A stretch of 64,000 nucleotides of DNA from Serinus canaria (lineage: Eukaryota; Chordata; Aves; Passeriformes; Fringillidae), in NCBI RefSeq assembly GCF_022539315.1, contig NC_066316.1, positions 100,310,179 to 100,374,178 on the forward strand. Direction: 5' to 3'. A program made the position numbers and the translations under genes. Every line of letters begins with the position of its first letter. Position 1 is the stretch's first letter. The notes beneath the pieces are model-generated. The model saw only the letters and a list, made by a program, of their open reading frames with translations. It was not told the DNA's origin and did not search any database. This document shows positions 10,360-22,320 of this stretch, piece by piece.

Positions 10360-11935
10360 CCTTCCAAATACCCAAGACAAACACTGTGATTTTGGTTTAT
10401 CTTCTTGTTTACTGAAACTGACTTATTAATGTTTAAAGTGCCCTTATAATGTCTGCAAGCGGTTCACTAGAGTTTTAAATAATGTATATGGTACTTGGCT
10501 AGAGCTATATCCCATATTTCTATTTGATGAATCTAGGTTATATTTCCTTCATGGTGAGACTATGGCTGAAAGTGTTATATTGATTGACCAGAGAAAAAGG
10601 GAATTAAATAGTACTTACCATTCTGAAAAATGTGAAATTTCTGAATGGTGTCTTGCATCTTCCTACTTGTAATCTCCCAGGTGGTGGGATTCAGTGCTTT
10701 TCCATAAGTTTTAATCATCCTTTCCAAAATTAGAAATTTATTTTCTTTTGGAGAAAAAAAATTGAATTAAGAGCTCAGAATATTCATTCTCCTGGGCAGC
10801 CCCTAGGAGTCACTATACACTAAATGCTGCATTAGAAACAGTATCAGGCTGCAAATCTTTTTCAGGATCAAATGCTAAACCATCCAGTTCTGTTAATAGA
10901 CCATGGTACATGATGTTGATAATCTGATCACTGTCTGGTGAGTCTAAAATAGGACAAAGGGTTTGTCCCACAAGAACATGCCACCATGCACAAAGGTTAT
11001 CACAGCTAATTAAAACATTTTTAAGAACCCCTTTGTAGTCCAAAATTAGAATTATATGAGAGTTAGATAGATACTGCTAAACTATCACCAGTCTGTGACT
11101 AAGAGGATTTTGTATTAAGTGCTTCTGAGTGAGTGCTAGGTCACAGGAAAAACAGTGTAGGAACACCTACTTGAATTATTTTTGCAAACTTTAAAACAAT
11201 TACTTTGATTTTAACAGTTGTTTGTCTTGACATTGTTTCTTCTAGCAAAGGTGTCATCATTGGCTGATACTATGCTGATGTGCCTCTAACTCAGCATTAG
11301 GCTTCAAATTCAACTTTTATAGCACAGACAACTGACCTTCCCCTTTCTCAGCACAGCCTGGTCATTTAGAGATGTCTAGAGACAAAATTGATAATGGGAG
11401 GCAATCTCACTTAACTGAAATTACCTCATGATAATAAACTGTCCTACCAAAACAGCCCTTGGAGTTGTCCCAGATTTAAAAATCTTTTAATTTGTTTTGC
11501 TAATCTTCATCAGAATGAATAGAAAATATCTGGCAACAGCTTTCTTTGCCTGTCCCATTAAGTTGGCCTGATGTATCTCTTATTGAATTGCTGTAACATC
11601 AGATCATGCAAAGAATATACATCAGTGACTGTCAGTAACTGCTGCAGCACAGGCTGCCTCCCCAAAAAAATGAGATGTTCTCTTATGAAACAGCTAATAA
11701 CTTACTACTGCTGTTCAATGGGTGACAGTAGTGCAAAGGAAACAAGGAAATCAAGAGAACAAAGAAAATAATTACTTACTAGAGCCAGATCTACTTCCAG
11801 GTACTTGTGCTAATGTCCCAGTTTATTTGCCTTACTGTAGTCAGTATCTTGCTGTCAAACCAGTTGCCTTATGTATGACTTTGTGTACCCATGTGCTTCA
11901 TGGATGGAAAATGCTGCCTTGCCTGATGCTGTAGC

Positions 11936-11997
11936 ATAAAATAAAATAATAAAATTATAAAATTATAAAATTAATTATAAAATTATAAAATTATAAC
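11936..11997. repeat. AT-rich short tandem repeat (ATTATAAA-like unit)
   Basis: About 60 bp composed almost only of A and T. The 8-bp unit ATTATAAA recurs head to tail, interrupted by one ATTAATTATAAA variant. This is low-complexity DNA prone to slippage. Confidence 0.85.
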
Positions 11998-12514
11998 ATA
12001 AATTTTGCAATACTATTAGCAATTCTACAATATTGTAGTTATCAAGGAAAGCTGTTCATTTTTCCCTTCTCTTGGAAGTCTGTTATACATGAAGAAATTG
12101 CACAAGGGTCAGCTGATCCTTTAAGAGGACTCTTGGAGAAAGCTTAAGAGTGATGGAGGGGACATTAACACATAGGAATAGACACACAAAATAAAAACGT
12201 GCACTACTGTTTTGTTAATAAGAGAATAGGATGATTATTTCAGATAAGAATAAAAATGAAATAAATTTTCCATTTTTCAAAGTTTGATATATTCATGTAA
12301 GACTTTTCTCATTGCTAAATATACTTAAATAATATTATTAAATTTTACAAAACCCTCCAAAACCGGGTCAAAATATATATGAACAGGCATATGTCCTACC
12401 CCAATGGAAATGATTTTTCTCATTGTTTTCAATTTAGGACAATAACATCTACTGGAGAAAGAAGTAGTGTATAAGAAGTGTAATCAAAATGGGAAATCAT
12501 ATTCCAACATCAGA

Positions 12515-12629
12515 TCAGATAGATATGGCACTTAGAGACATGGTTTAGTGCTTGACTTGGCAGTATAGTTTAGCAGTGGCACACAGTGTTATTAAAGGTT
12601 TTTTCCAACATAAATGATTCTATGATTTT
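12515..12629 (+). mobile_element. CR1 LINE 3'-end fragment
   Basis: A CR1 tail in plus orientation. It contains 'GATATGGCACTTAGAGACATGGTTTAGTG', given here only by its core TGGCACTT..GACATGG..TTAGTG (about 12522-12551), then a degraded 'AGGTTTTTTCCAACATAAATG' block. It ends in ATGATTCTATGATTTTA. These are hallmarks of the CR1 3' UTR. It is truncated to about 115 bp with no coding sequence. Confidence 0.8.
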
Positions 12630-14880
12630 AGCAAAAATAAAGGGTTTCACCTCCCGTGATTGTCTGTTACAGTAGTAGAGCTAATGGGATGCTTTGCATG
12701 CTCAGTTTGCAGTATTAATGCAGTGTGGTAGATGTAACATGAGGTGATCTGGGACTGCACCTGCCACCTGCAGTGGGCCAAGAAACACATTTTGAAACAA
12801 ACATTGTTAAAGTTAACTGCTGGAACTGCCTTTCAGACTGGTGACCCAGATGGATGAAGACTTCTGCATGTGAGAACAGAAAGATCTGGCACAGAACTAC
12901 TCTTTCTTAAGAATTACAATTTGAGATAAAAGACCATGCTGAATTTGGAAGATGATGAAAAATGGAAGGGAAAATTCACTGAACAGGGAAAAGGGGAAGT
13001 AAGGCAGGACAAACTGGAGGCTAGCTGAGAGATCCAGAATCAATTTTTTGCCTCATGGCTCCCTATTTTCTCTTTTACACTAGTTAGCCAAGGAGTGGAG
13101 TTCAGATTCCTGGATCCTGATTAATGCGGAGCTGAGAAGAGGGACAGCACATCCAGAAAAGCAGTGCTTCAGGAGTGCCTGAGAAAAAGCTGTAAAACAG
13201 CTTGAGCAGCCTGGAGAGCTGTCTCACAGTGACCAACAAGTGTAAAGTAGAGGAGCTCTGCAGTGCTGTGTGCTGCCTGACACCTCACAGAGCTGTACCA
13301 CAGCCTGTAAAGAAGAAGCAGGAGATGATCCACCAAAAGAGTGAGAATGAAACTTTTGCTGCCGCTGATGACTCTTGATGCTGGAAGTGCACTTTGGCAT
13401 TCTGTGCTGCACTGCTCAGCAGCAGCTCAGTGCCAAGAACCAGGAATGTGGGCACACCTGCAATGCTGTGCACAGGAGTGAGGTCAGACCAGATAACCAA
13501 CAGATATTCCTTCCAACTTTTAAAAGATCTGAAAAGAGGAGTGTCTGGGCAGCTAACACACACCAACCTGAGCCTAATGCAAAAGGAAGCAGAGGATGCT
13601 CTTTAACTAGTCAGAATGAGTATGCAGGAAAAAGAAAAAGCTTTTCTGGAGTAGAGGCAAAAGGATGACCAATGCTGACAGATAAAATTATGTTCCATCT
13701 GAACATCTAATGAAGATGCTATCAGAACTGATAGAAGAGATGAAACACATCTTGAATGATGGCTCATTAAGAACAGAGAATAATTGCAAGCTGAGGTATA
13801 AGAAACTGAAGAGCAGAATGATGACCAACACCTCTTTGAAAAAGAATAAAAGTTGCTCAAATGCCATGTGTCCTCATGTTTTTAAACTGATTAGCTTCAC
13901 AGGGTATAGAAATCACACTCTTAAACTGCCAGCTAATTAGTGTACTGATTAGGAAGAGGAAAGTAAAATTAAAAAAACCAAACAAAAGTAGCCCTTCAAC
14001 TGGAGGAGCTTACACTGTGAAAGCTGGCCAGCTGGAAAGCTATGGTAACCCATGGATGAGCTAACTCATCCATACAAGCTTTAGCCTTCCAGTTAAAGAA
14101 CTAAATCCGTAGCCAGCATCTGGAGATGTATTGTTCCTATGCAAGGCATAGCCTTAAAGAGCAATCTGTTATTCCCCAAGGCTATTCAACAGAAAGAAGA
14201 TCCAGAGACACCACAGATGGAAAAGCAGATTGCTTGGGGTGTACAAAAGACATTATACTGCTGCAGCATACAGTGAATCTGCCTGCAGATGGGTAAGGCC
14301 CCAGAGAAAATGTATGTTAAACTATCCCTGTGATGGAGCTCACAGTTCATTAATCTGGGACTTGGTTGCATCTTAGTTGAGGTCATGAGAGGAAAACATA
14401 AGCAGAAGCTCATTGTGTTCGGGGATAAAAAGACAGACAATCCCCTGCTTCAAGAAGGAGTTAATAACTCTTGTTATTGCAGGGGTACTGTGAATTTAGG
14501 TTGAACACACTCTGGGGCTAGCAAAAAACAGAAACACACATTCGGAAGAGCCTTTATCATGATAGTAACAATACCTTTGAATATGAATAGTTTTCTATAT
14601 AGGCATTAGTGAAGGAACAATACGTTGATTATTTCAGAAATAATTATTTTCTCTAGAAAAAAAACACTGAAAAAACTGACCACAAAAATACAATTATACC
14701 TATAGATGTGAATGAAGCTCAGTACAGACGGGTTTAATATGATTTGCCATTATTAGAATTGCTAAGGTGAACTATCTTTACTTCATTTTACATTTCAGAT
14801 AGTAAATATAGCTCGCTAAAGATAAACATTAACATCCGAAATTTACTAGATCATATTTTTTATGTTTTTTGATTTTTGCA
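12630..14880. other. Unassigned DNA, moderately GC-rich in the middle
   Basis: The part at 12740-13870 is richer in G and C and in purines than its surroundings, and has overlapping open frames on both strands (for example 13375-13668 plus and 13285-13566 minus). I could not match it to a gene or an ERV region. A perfect 9-bp inverted repeat (ATGGATGAG, 4-nt loop) lies at 14052-14073, and the 12-bp palindrome AGCTGGCCAGCT lies just upstream of it (near 14024-14035). It may be a very old retroelement, but nothing shows that directly. Confidence 0.4.
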
Positions 14881-15514
14881 TGTTTTTAAAGATGCTCTAA
14901 GGAGGTTTCTTGTGGCATTGTGTGTTTTTAGAATCGGTTCTTCTTTTTGTTACTCAATAATGGTTTGGTCCCCGGTTCCCCCCATGTCCTTTCCTCACAA
15001 TGGTTTCTCCCTATTGGAGCTGCCCCCCTCCCCTGCCTGTCATGGTAACCACCCCCCTTATCTCGAGAATTCTCTGTGTCAGTCATTCCTTAATTTGATG
15101 TATGATTTGCCCCTGGGGTTTTTCCCCTCCCTTGTGTGACCCTCAGTGGCTTAGCTGTAACCCACGCTCCTCCCTGGGTCCTCGTTATTGGTAAGCTTTG
15201 TGTCTCCTCCTATCACACCCACTCCCTTTATCAGCGCCCGCCTGAGTCCTCCTTGTCGCCCGTCCTTAACCCCGCCGTGGAAGATTAAACGATCCTTGGT
15301 AGCAATACAGGCGTCCCTCCTCCTTCCTTTGCTTCGGTACCTCATAGCCAAGATCCCGCCTGTGCCACCCTCACCACAGACGGTAACACTGCCAGCGTTC
15401 CGGAGGGAATCCAGGAGTGGCATTTCGTGTGGCATCTTCGGCCGGGCCGGGGGCACACAGCCGGGCACCCGCACAGCCCCCGTGGCCGTGGAGAGAGGCC
15501 ACAGTTTCTGATGC
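14881..15514 (+). mobile_element. GC-rich solo LTR of an endogenous retrovirus
   Basis: A compact, CpG-rich block in AT-rich DNA with the layout of a retroviral LTR in plus orientation. The left end is placed at TGTTTTTAAAGATGC (14881). The U3-like part holds inverted-CCAAT-type elements (CCTATTGG at 15011, GTTATTGG at 15184). A TATA-like TTTATCAGCGCC starts at 15227 and is followed by a GC-rich leader. ATTAAA at 15284-15289 could act as the poly(A) signal, about 57 bp downstream. The CpG-rich U5-like part ends near 15503-15514. TGCA occurs on both sides (14877-14880 and 15512-15515), but the right edge lacks a clean CA terminus, so the borders are approximate. No gag, pol or env sequence adjoins it. 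The family name is not assigned. Open frames of 107-123 codons on both strands inside are LTR shadows. Confidence 0.68.
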
Positions 15515-16656
15515 ATATCCAAAATGGACAGATATTTAAGGTCTCCAAGAGACCGAAAGAAAAACCTTTAAAGGTCTGATCATACTGAAAACTAACATTT
15601 TATTAGTCAAAATATTATGTTAAAAGTCCTTTTAAATCATTAGAGGAGGCAAAATTGTTCTGCAATGGTCGCAAAGAAAAGGAACACTTTATTTGTATGG
15701 AATTAGCAGAGATAGTTGAGATGGACCCCACAGCCAAAATTAAAGATGTGTGTTTAAAACTCCTCAGGATCCTTTGTACATTTCTTTTTCCCAAATAGCT
15801 TAACAGCCCAGCAAATGAAGCTTGGGTCATGAGTAATCCACTTGCCTTCTTTTAATGTTAATAGTCTTCTGACATCTGTGATGTTTAAGTGCTTCAAGAT
15901 TTAATAAAAATGAGCATTAGTTGGCCAGAAAAATTCACATTTAGCTCATTTAATAATCTTGTGTAATTCAGCCAAACCTGCAGTTTTTAAAAAGTTTATA
16001 CCTAGTAGATGTTGCTTAATATCTTTCACAGTTACTAATGGTCTGGAAAGCATTTTGTCATGCTTGTGTGTTGTAATCAATCACCCTGTTTTTTCTAAAA
16101 TTCTGGGGAAAAAATTATTAAACACTTGTGCTTTTTCTGTGGTATTTTAAGCAATATATGTCCATTTACTAATGAACTCAAATTGTTCTTCATTTTTATA
16201 ATTTAATAAACAAATAGCAATAATTGTCATTACCTCTATTAGCCATGGATTTCTTTGTTTGTTTGCTTATTGTGGAAAGATGACTGGGGTAAAACTAGAG
16301 GAAACTGAGAAGTAAAACTCGCATCTTAACAGACGTTACAATAGCACAGAAATTATAGGGTAAATTACAGTTGCTGCTACCTGAATGGAATGCAGTTGCC
16401 ATGCTTGTAATTTATTCCATGGTGATTCCCCAATCTGCAGTCACAGCCCCTGCTAAAGTGGATGGAACAGAGCAGGGAGCAGAGTGGAGGCACCACGACT
16501 AGGCTCTGCTGAAATCCTGCCAGGGAGGGGAATTTGCAGCTGAAAAACCACCCAGCACCTGTCAGCCAGAGGAGAGAGAAGAGATGTCCTGCTCCTGAGC
16601 CAACAGCTGTGCTGAAATCGCTCTCCTCAGATGGACTTGGTTCGTGATAACCTAAT
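15515..16656. other. Unassigned AT-rich spacer
   Basis: AT-rich DNA with no recognised gene. The last 200 bp (16440-16650) is GC-richer and purine-rich, and may be the outer part of the LTR-like element that follows. A 113-codon minus-strand open frame here has no recognisable domain. Confidence 0.4.
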
Positions 16657-17160
16657 TGTAACATTAGCACACACCTCCAACCCAAAGGTACCACCTCCAA
16701 GGCACAGCCACTCCTCACTGGTCATGTGCTCTAAATTTTATTGACTGTATCTTCAAAAGCAAAGCAAGAGAATTCTACACCAATCAGTAACAAAGGTATG
16801 TATTACTAGGATCACATAAGCTCCAGCTAAACACTAAGAGATAGTATAAAATTTGAGAATGGAGAAAATTTATCATGGAAGACTCCATGATAGCTGCTAG
16901 GATCAGTCAAGGGGCTGAACCTGTCTTCTCCCCCATGGGGACACCTATTGGGAAAGAACCACACTCTTTGTGTGCTGAATGCTTTTGTTGGGATTACAGC
17001 TTCTCTGTGTGTTTCTTTGAATGCATTTTTGCAGTCAGATCCTGTCACCAACAGTCCTTGAACCTTACCCTGTCACAATTTTATATTAATAAAGAGTGTT
17101 ATTCCATAAACTGTTGGTGTGAGTTCTTCAGGAGCTCTGGCAGTCACTGACAGCAGGGAA
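16657..17160 (+). mobile_element. Probable LTR of an ERVL-like endogenous retrovirus
   Basis: The order of signals fits an LTR in plus orientation: TGTAACATTAGC near 16657, the 'CCACCTCCAAGGCACAGCC' block near 16691, a TATA-like TATAAAAT near 16845, then AATAAA at about 17088 followed by GAGTGTTATTCCATAAACTG. The TATA to poly(A) distance of about 240 bp suits an LTR. The 3' portion ('CCTGTCACAATTTTATATTAATAAAG', cited by its ends CCTGTCAC and AATAAAG) resembles avian ERVL LTRs that I recall. Borders are uncertain, there is no target-site duplication I trust, and no internal genes adjoin it. Confidence 0.48.
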
Positions 17161-20100
17161 CACACCCAAATGAAGAGAAAGACCTGAGTTGTCATAAAGT
17201 GGAAAGACCCTCTAAAGAATCTCTCTTATGCTTTTGGGATGTGCCCCTGAACAAGTCAGTCAAACCACCCTCCCATTCAGCAGGACTGTTCAGTGCAGCG
17301 TCCCCACAATGGGACACTGACAGACTGGGCAGGCACAAGGGTCTCAGCTTTCCACGGTGCTGACAGAAAAATCAAACTCTACAGACACAGAAAATCCCCC
17401 CACACTAAGAGCGAGGGTCTCCCCTTCTCACATGACATTTATCTTCCCAGTTCAAATTATTAAAATCCTTAACCTTTAATTTATATATATTGTTGAACAC
17501 GTCTCCACTTCTTTCTTTCATAAAATACTATGAATTCTTATTGTTGCTTTTGCTTAATGAAATTTAATCTAATGTCATCCTCTTCCCCGATTATGGAATT
17601 TTAGCTGTGAAGACATGCAATGAGCTCTTCCTAAAACCTTCAAATTCATGATTTTTTTTCTCTTATTCTTGGTTGAATTATCTCAAGATATAGGAAGTTT
17701 TCCATTTGCAAGCAATGAACACATATTTATAGATTTTTAGGGTGTTTCTTTGTTTGCTCATTTTTAGCACAAGTAGATCAGGATCACTTGTTCCTAGGCA
17801 ATATTGAACAAACCTGCCAAGCTATTAAGGTATCTTGATCTCACATAATGAGATCCTGAGAAGAGATTTGGTGGCAGAACAAGTCAACTTAGGCATATAT
17901 CAGTTCCCAATCAATATAGAAAAAACATGCCTGTTAAACCTACAGCCAGCTTACTTTTGTCTGTCCATCTTCACACTTGATGGGCAGAAAAAAAGTCATG
18001 AATTTCAGAGGTCAAAATTTTTGTATTTCTTCTTTTTTTTTCCCCCAATAAATCATATTCTGTAATCTCAATCATATTCTGTAATGAGTGAATTATGAAT
18101 TTTTATTAATAATAATTCCACCTATAACCCTTTAAACATAACTGCAAAAAGGGTGTTCTTATTACAAGGTCAAAAGTTTTATCTTTTACTGAAGGAAAAT
18201 ACGTCATTTAATAAAGTCATAATAATGATGTTTTACCCTATATGGTCCTGAGGTAACTCCATTATGGACTGCCTGATAGTTCCTGGCAGACTATTAAGGT
18301 TATTAAAACATATTTGAATTAGAATATATTATGGGCTACATCATGCTACATCAAATGGATATTTTATGTGTATAGAAATATATGTATGAAAAAAATGTAG
18401 GTAGGTGCAGTGCACAACACCTCAAAACCTTCTCAGATACAAAGAACAAGTGATGCAATCTGTGCTTCATTTCCTCCACTGCAGTGATTTTCTTTTCCAG
18501 TTTGAGTTGTCTATTTAGGTGGAAAGCTCTTCAGGGCAGAGACTGACTCCTATCTTCCTGTACTCACAAGCACAATGGACCTTGATTTTCTGTATCTCTA
18601 GGCTCTGTGATAATACTAATAATTAACTAATTCACTTGATTTACAGTAAGAATTGTTTTGAGCAATACAACATTGTTTCTGTTTAAATTAGTTTCTTGTA
18701 CTTAAATAATCATCAAAACAACTTATTTCTTTCCTATGTGCCAAGGTTTGGTATAGATAGATGCCAAGATTTCAGCAAAACTAAAATCTGATTTTTTTAT
18801 AACAGATGAATTGCAGGGACGCAATATATTACACGTGTTCTAAGGCAAGTCTAGGGGTTTTTTTGTAAAATAGCTGTAAATAGCTTCACAGTGTTTTTAA
18901 AGATTTTTTAAGAGGAGCTATTATACTTTCCTTATATTATTAAGTCATTGCCAAGTATTTTAGTTTTTAAATTTCCTTTAATAACTAGGATGCCTTTTCA
19001 ATCTAATGTGTAAATTTTAAGTTCAAAAGGGTTTTTTTCCTATTTTTCAGTTTATTAGTCATTATTTCCTTTCACCTAAGATATGCTAAGTAGTGACTTT
19101 TCAGAAAAAGAGCTGGACCCCTGACTTACGACTTGAGAATTACATTTGCAAATCTAAGACTATTTCTTAGATAAAGTGCTAACTCTAATGGTGTAATGGT
19201 GTGTGCCCGTGGCCTGGCACATAGGTATTCTCAGATGGGTTCTGAAGCTTAATAGGATCTTACTTTGCTATTTTGTTGCCCTTAGCTTCTCCTATGCATA
19301 ATAAAGGTCTTAAACAGCAAATAAAGCTCCAGATATGAAAAATCTGCTCTTGCTGCTCGTACTTAGCCGTATGAATATATATGTCAACAGCAACAGAACT
19401 GCTGCCAGAGTAAGGATGGATCAGCATATGGAATTGCTCCATTGTTGGCTCAGAACTACACCGAAAGTGTTCTAGTGTAAATGACTAAAAACGTATTTCT
19501 TTCTTGCAGAACATCTGACTATATCACTTTGTCAAACTGCAAAATTTCAGAAAAGAGTTTTGGTTAGATTGTGTCATTAACAGATTATGAATTCTCGCAA
19601 GCTTTACTGAATGGTTGGGACAGAGAAAACACAGCACTGTAGCAACAGCTGATTGACACAGCCCTTTATTGTGCTGCTGATTTCAGGGAGTGAAAGGAAA
19701 TATGCTATGCAGATGTTACCAGCTGTCTCTGCTTTTTCCTACTGAATATTATTAAAGGTAATATGAATATTTCTTTTGATATTACTTTTCCAGCAAAGTA
19801 ATTGTTGTAATTTCCTTTAGGCAGTGATAAGAATAAGACAGAGTAGGTGGGTTCAGGGAACATTCTCCCTTTTAAAATATGATCCTCCCCATAGATAATG
19901 TGCCTTTGCAGTACAGACGGAGAAATACACAGTTGTAAAGTTTGAAGAATTTTACCAGTCACACAGAAGGCTCACCTTCCAAGTGTTTTTGCAAGGATAT
20001 TATTATAGCTAGTCACCTCATTACAAACTTAATTACTTCAACAGAAATAATTTCTGGTTTGTCCCTTTTTAGATGTATACAGCTTCTGCAACATCTGCAC

Positions 20101-21964
20101 ACACAATAATATGCTTAGAGAGTGCTCATGCATGTTGAGCAAGGCCTGATTTAAACTGCCTTGAATAATAGATGCCTCTGTACAAAAATTCAGTATAAAT
20201 CCTAACTTACAAAGTCGTTCTGTGTCAGTGTAATAGCTACCACTATGGGAAATGTCACGGTTGGAGGTGAATCAGCAACTGCCTCCAGCATGTATACAGA
20301 CCTCCCAATCACTCATAGAGACAAGACAAAATGCAGTAAAAAAAAAAAAACAACAACCAAAAATGTTTTAAGGGGGAATAAGGCAACATCCATACTTTAC
20401 AAATGAGGTTTTGCTTAAGGATCTGGAGTAATGATTCATAGCATCCTGGCAGGAATCCTCCAGGTGATGAAGCACGCTCTCTGCACATGACTGAGAACAA
20501 GAATTGCTTTAATAGATCTCTGGACTAAGAATCTTAGTTTTTGGACCCAGACCTCTGAAAGTTGGAAGGGGTGAACAAGCAGCATGAATTGCTCTGTGCA
20601 GGCAATGTTACACTTCTAAGCAGATGGCAAAAGACTGTTTGTGAGATTTGACAGAATGCATCATTCCCAGTGAACCCATGAACCATCACAACAATGTGTG
20701 TGAAATTAGTATGAGAATGTACTTTTCTTGATACTGTCTGACTCAAAGTCATTCATAAAAAGAGCAATGTCACAGAACAGCAACAGCCAGCAAAGTGCTT
20801 TGTTCTCTCCTCCTCTGTTGGTGCCTGTGCTGAGTACTCCAACCACTATGATCAGTGAATTCCAGGCTTTGTCTGAAGCCAAATTAATTATTACAGTCTT
20901 TAACATTGACAATCTCTGGACACACACTGTAAATATAGATGGAACCTAGCCTTTGTTAATTAAGAGACGACACATTTTCCTACTTGTCAGGAACATTTTG
21001 GATCAGTAGATAATATTTCACTTTCTTTCTCTTTCTTGCTGGCTGTATTTGTAGGCAAAGACCTCTTTCCCCTCTATGGTTTAATTTTCTATAGCTACCA
21101 AGTTTCTAATTAACATGTGAGTCTGTGCTGAACTAATTGATACATTTTATTAGCTAAGTTTTTCAGATATTTAATTGGAGAATAGTTTTTAAAAAAATAT
21201 AAGTGCTCTTAATAGCCAAATTCAACTACAACCTTTCTCAAGTCAGTTTTATCTCTTATTTTCCCCCTCTACATTTATCCTTGTACCCCTTTTAACCCTC
21301 ACCAACCAAATGATTCTATTGTACTCTTCTAAACTACAACCAGCTGCAGGGATTTCAATAAACAATTTTCTCTAAGTGCTTTCTTCTGTGATGCCTGCAC
21401 CTTTCCCATATACCTCACAATTTTTCATACTGAAACAGAAAGTTTGTGATCATTCTGGCTACCAAAAGCATAAATGATAAATCAGACCTCATTTTGACAG
21501 TGTGCTTGCTGCACAAATTCCTACTTCACCCTTGCTTGGAAATATCTCCCTCTATAAAGCCACTGCTGAACTAGGGAATGGGTCTATTCAAAATAATTCT
21601 GCAGCAGCAGATTGTACAAGGTTAATGTCTCTGTACAGCAGATATCTGCTCTTCTCCACTACAGTATAACTATAGCAAGCTAAAACAGCAGAGAATACCA
21701 GTCTTGGAACACATTTCTATTCCATATTCTGAAGTGGTTTTGATAGTGATATGGCAGTTTTGGCAATGCTCTGTATGACAAGTGAAATATCAGCCAGTAT
21801 TATTTTGTAATAGCCTTTGAATACTACTAAAAGGCAAAAGTGTGCCTCTAAAATATATTTTTGACATTAATTCTGGCAAAAACTGAATTTCTACTATAGA
21901 AATCTATAGTATTCTCTAAGTATTCATAAGAAAGTTAAATCAAACCATACTGCTTTCAAGTCCA
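17161..21964. other. Unassigned AT-rich DNA
   Basis: About 4.8 kb in which I see no gene, RNA gene or recognisable transposon. It contains poly(A) at about 20337-20350, several T runs and one short tandem duplication at 18051. Open frames are short and compatible with chance. Confidence 0.5.
18051..18088. repeat. 19-bp tandem duplication
   Basis: Two head-to-tail copies of AATCATATTCTGTAATCTC-like sequence (18051-18069 and 18070-18088). The first 16 bases are identical and the last three differ. A recent local duplication with no evident function. Confidence 0.88.
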
Positions 21965-22320
21965 GCAGGTGTTTGCATTTGGACCTCATCCCTGTATTAA
22001 ACCTTGAGGGACATTCCTTGTGCCAGCCTCCAAATCAACCCTCTGACACTGATCACAACCCTTTGGGATCTGCCATTCAGCCAGCTCTCAATCCACCTCC
22101 CTGTCTGCTTATCCCATCAGACTTTCTGAGTTTACCTGTGAGGTTGTGGTGTGAGACAGTGTTGAAAGGATTGATGAAGTCAAGGTAGACAATGATCACT
22201 TCTCTCCCCTCATGACAGATGGCAATCAGATTGGACAAGCATGACTCACCTTTAGTGGATCCATGCTGATTACTCCTGATCACCTTCTTGTCATTCATGT
22301 GCATAAAGATACCTTCCTGA
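21965..22320 (-). mobile_element. CR1 LINE fragment, reverse-transcriptase coding region, minus strand
   Basis: The minus-strand translation across 22304-22120 carries clear CR1 reverse-transcriptase landmarks: NQHGSTKGESCLSNL (about 22270-22225), then VYLDFINPFNTVSHHNL (about 22190-22140), the region of the first conserved catalytic motifs. The rest toward 21965 matches the following coding part but is shifted in frame. Stops and substitutions mark it as dead. No 3' UTR or octamer tail is present, so both ends are truncated. Confidence 0.8.

Larger units (their letters stand above)
9697..12514. other. Unassigned AT-rich DNA with speculative minus-strand exon signals
   Basis: I recognise no repeat family apart from the A tract at 10343 and the AT repeat at 11936. 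On the minus strand, segments 11005-10821, 10744-10619 and 9886-9841 have splice-like borders and compatible reading phases; see findings. No known protein is recognised in them. Confidence 0.45.

Noticed and set aside
11343..11383. 39-nt minus-strand exon-like segment (acceptor TTTGTCTCTAG, donor GTCAGT)
   Set aside because: Only one frame is open, its phase does not fit the neighbouring candidates, and the segment is too short to judge.
15151..15522. Overlapping 107- and 123-codon frames on both strands
   Set aside because: Both lie within the GC-rich LTR. Open frames on both strands are expected from few A/T-rich stop codons.
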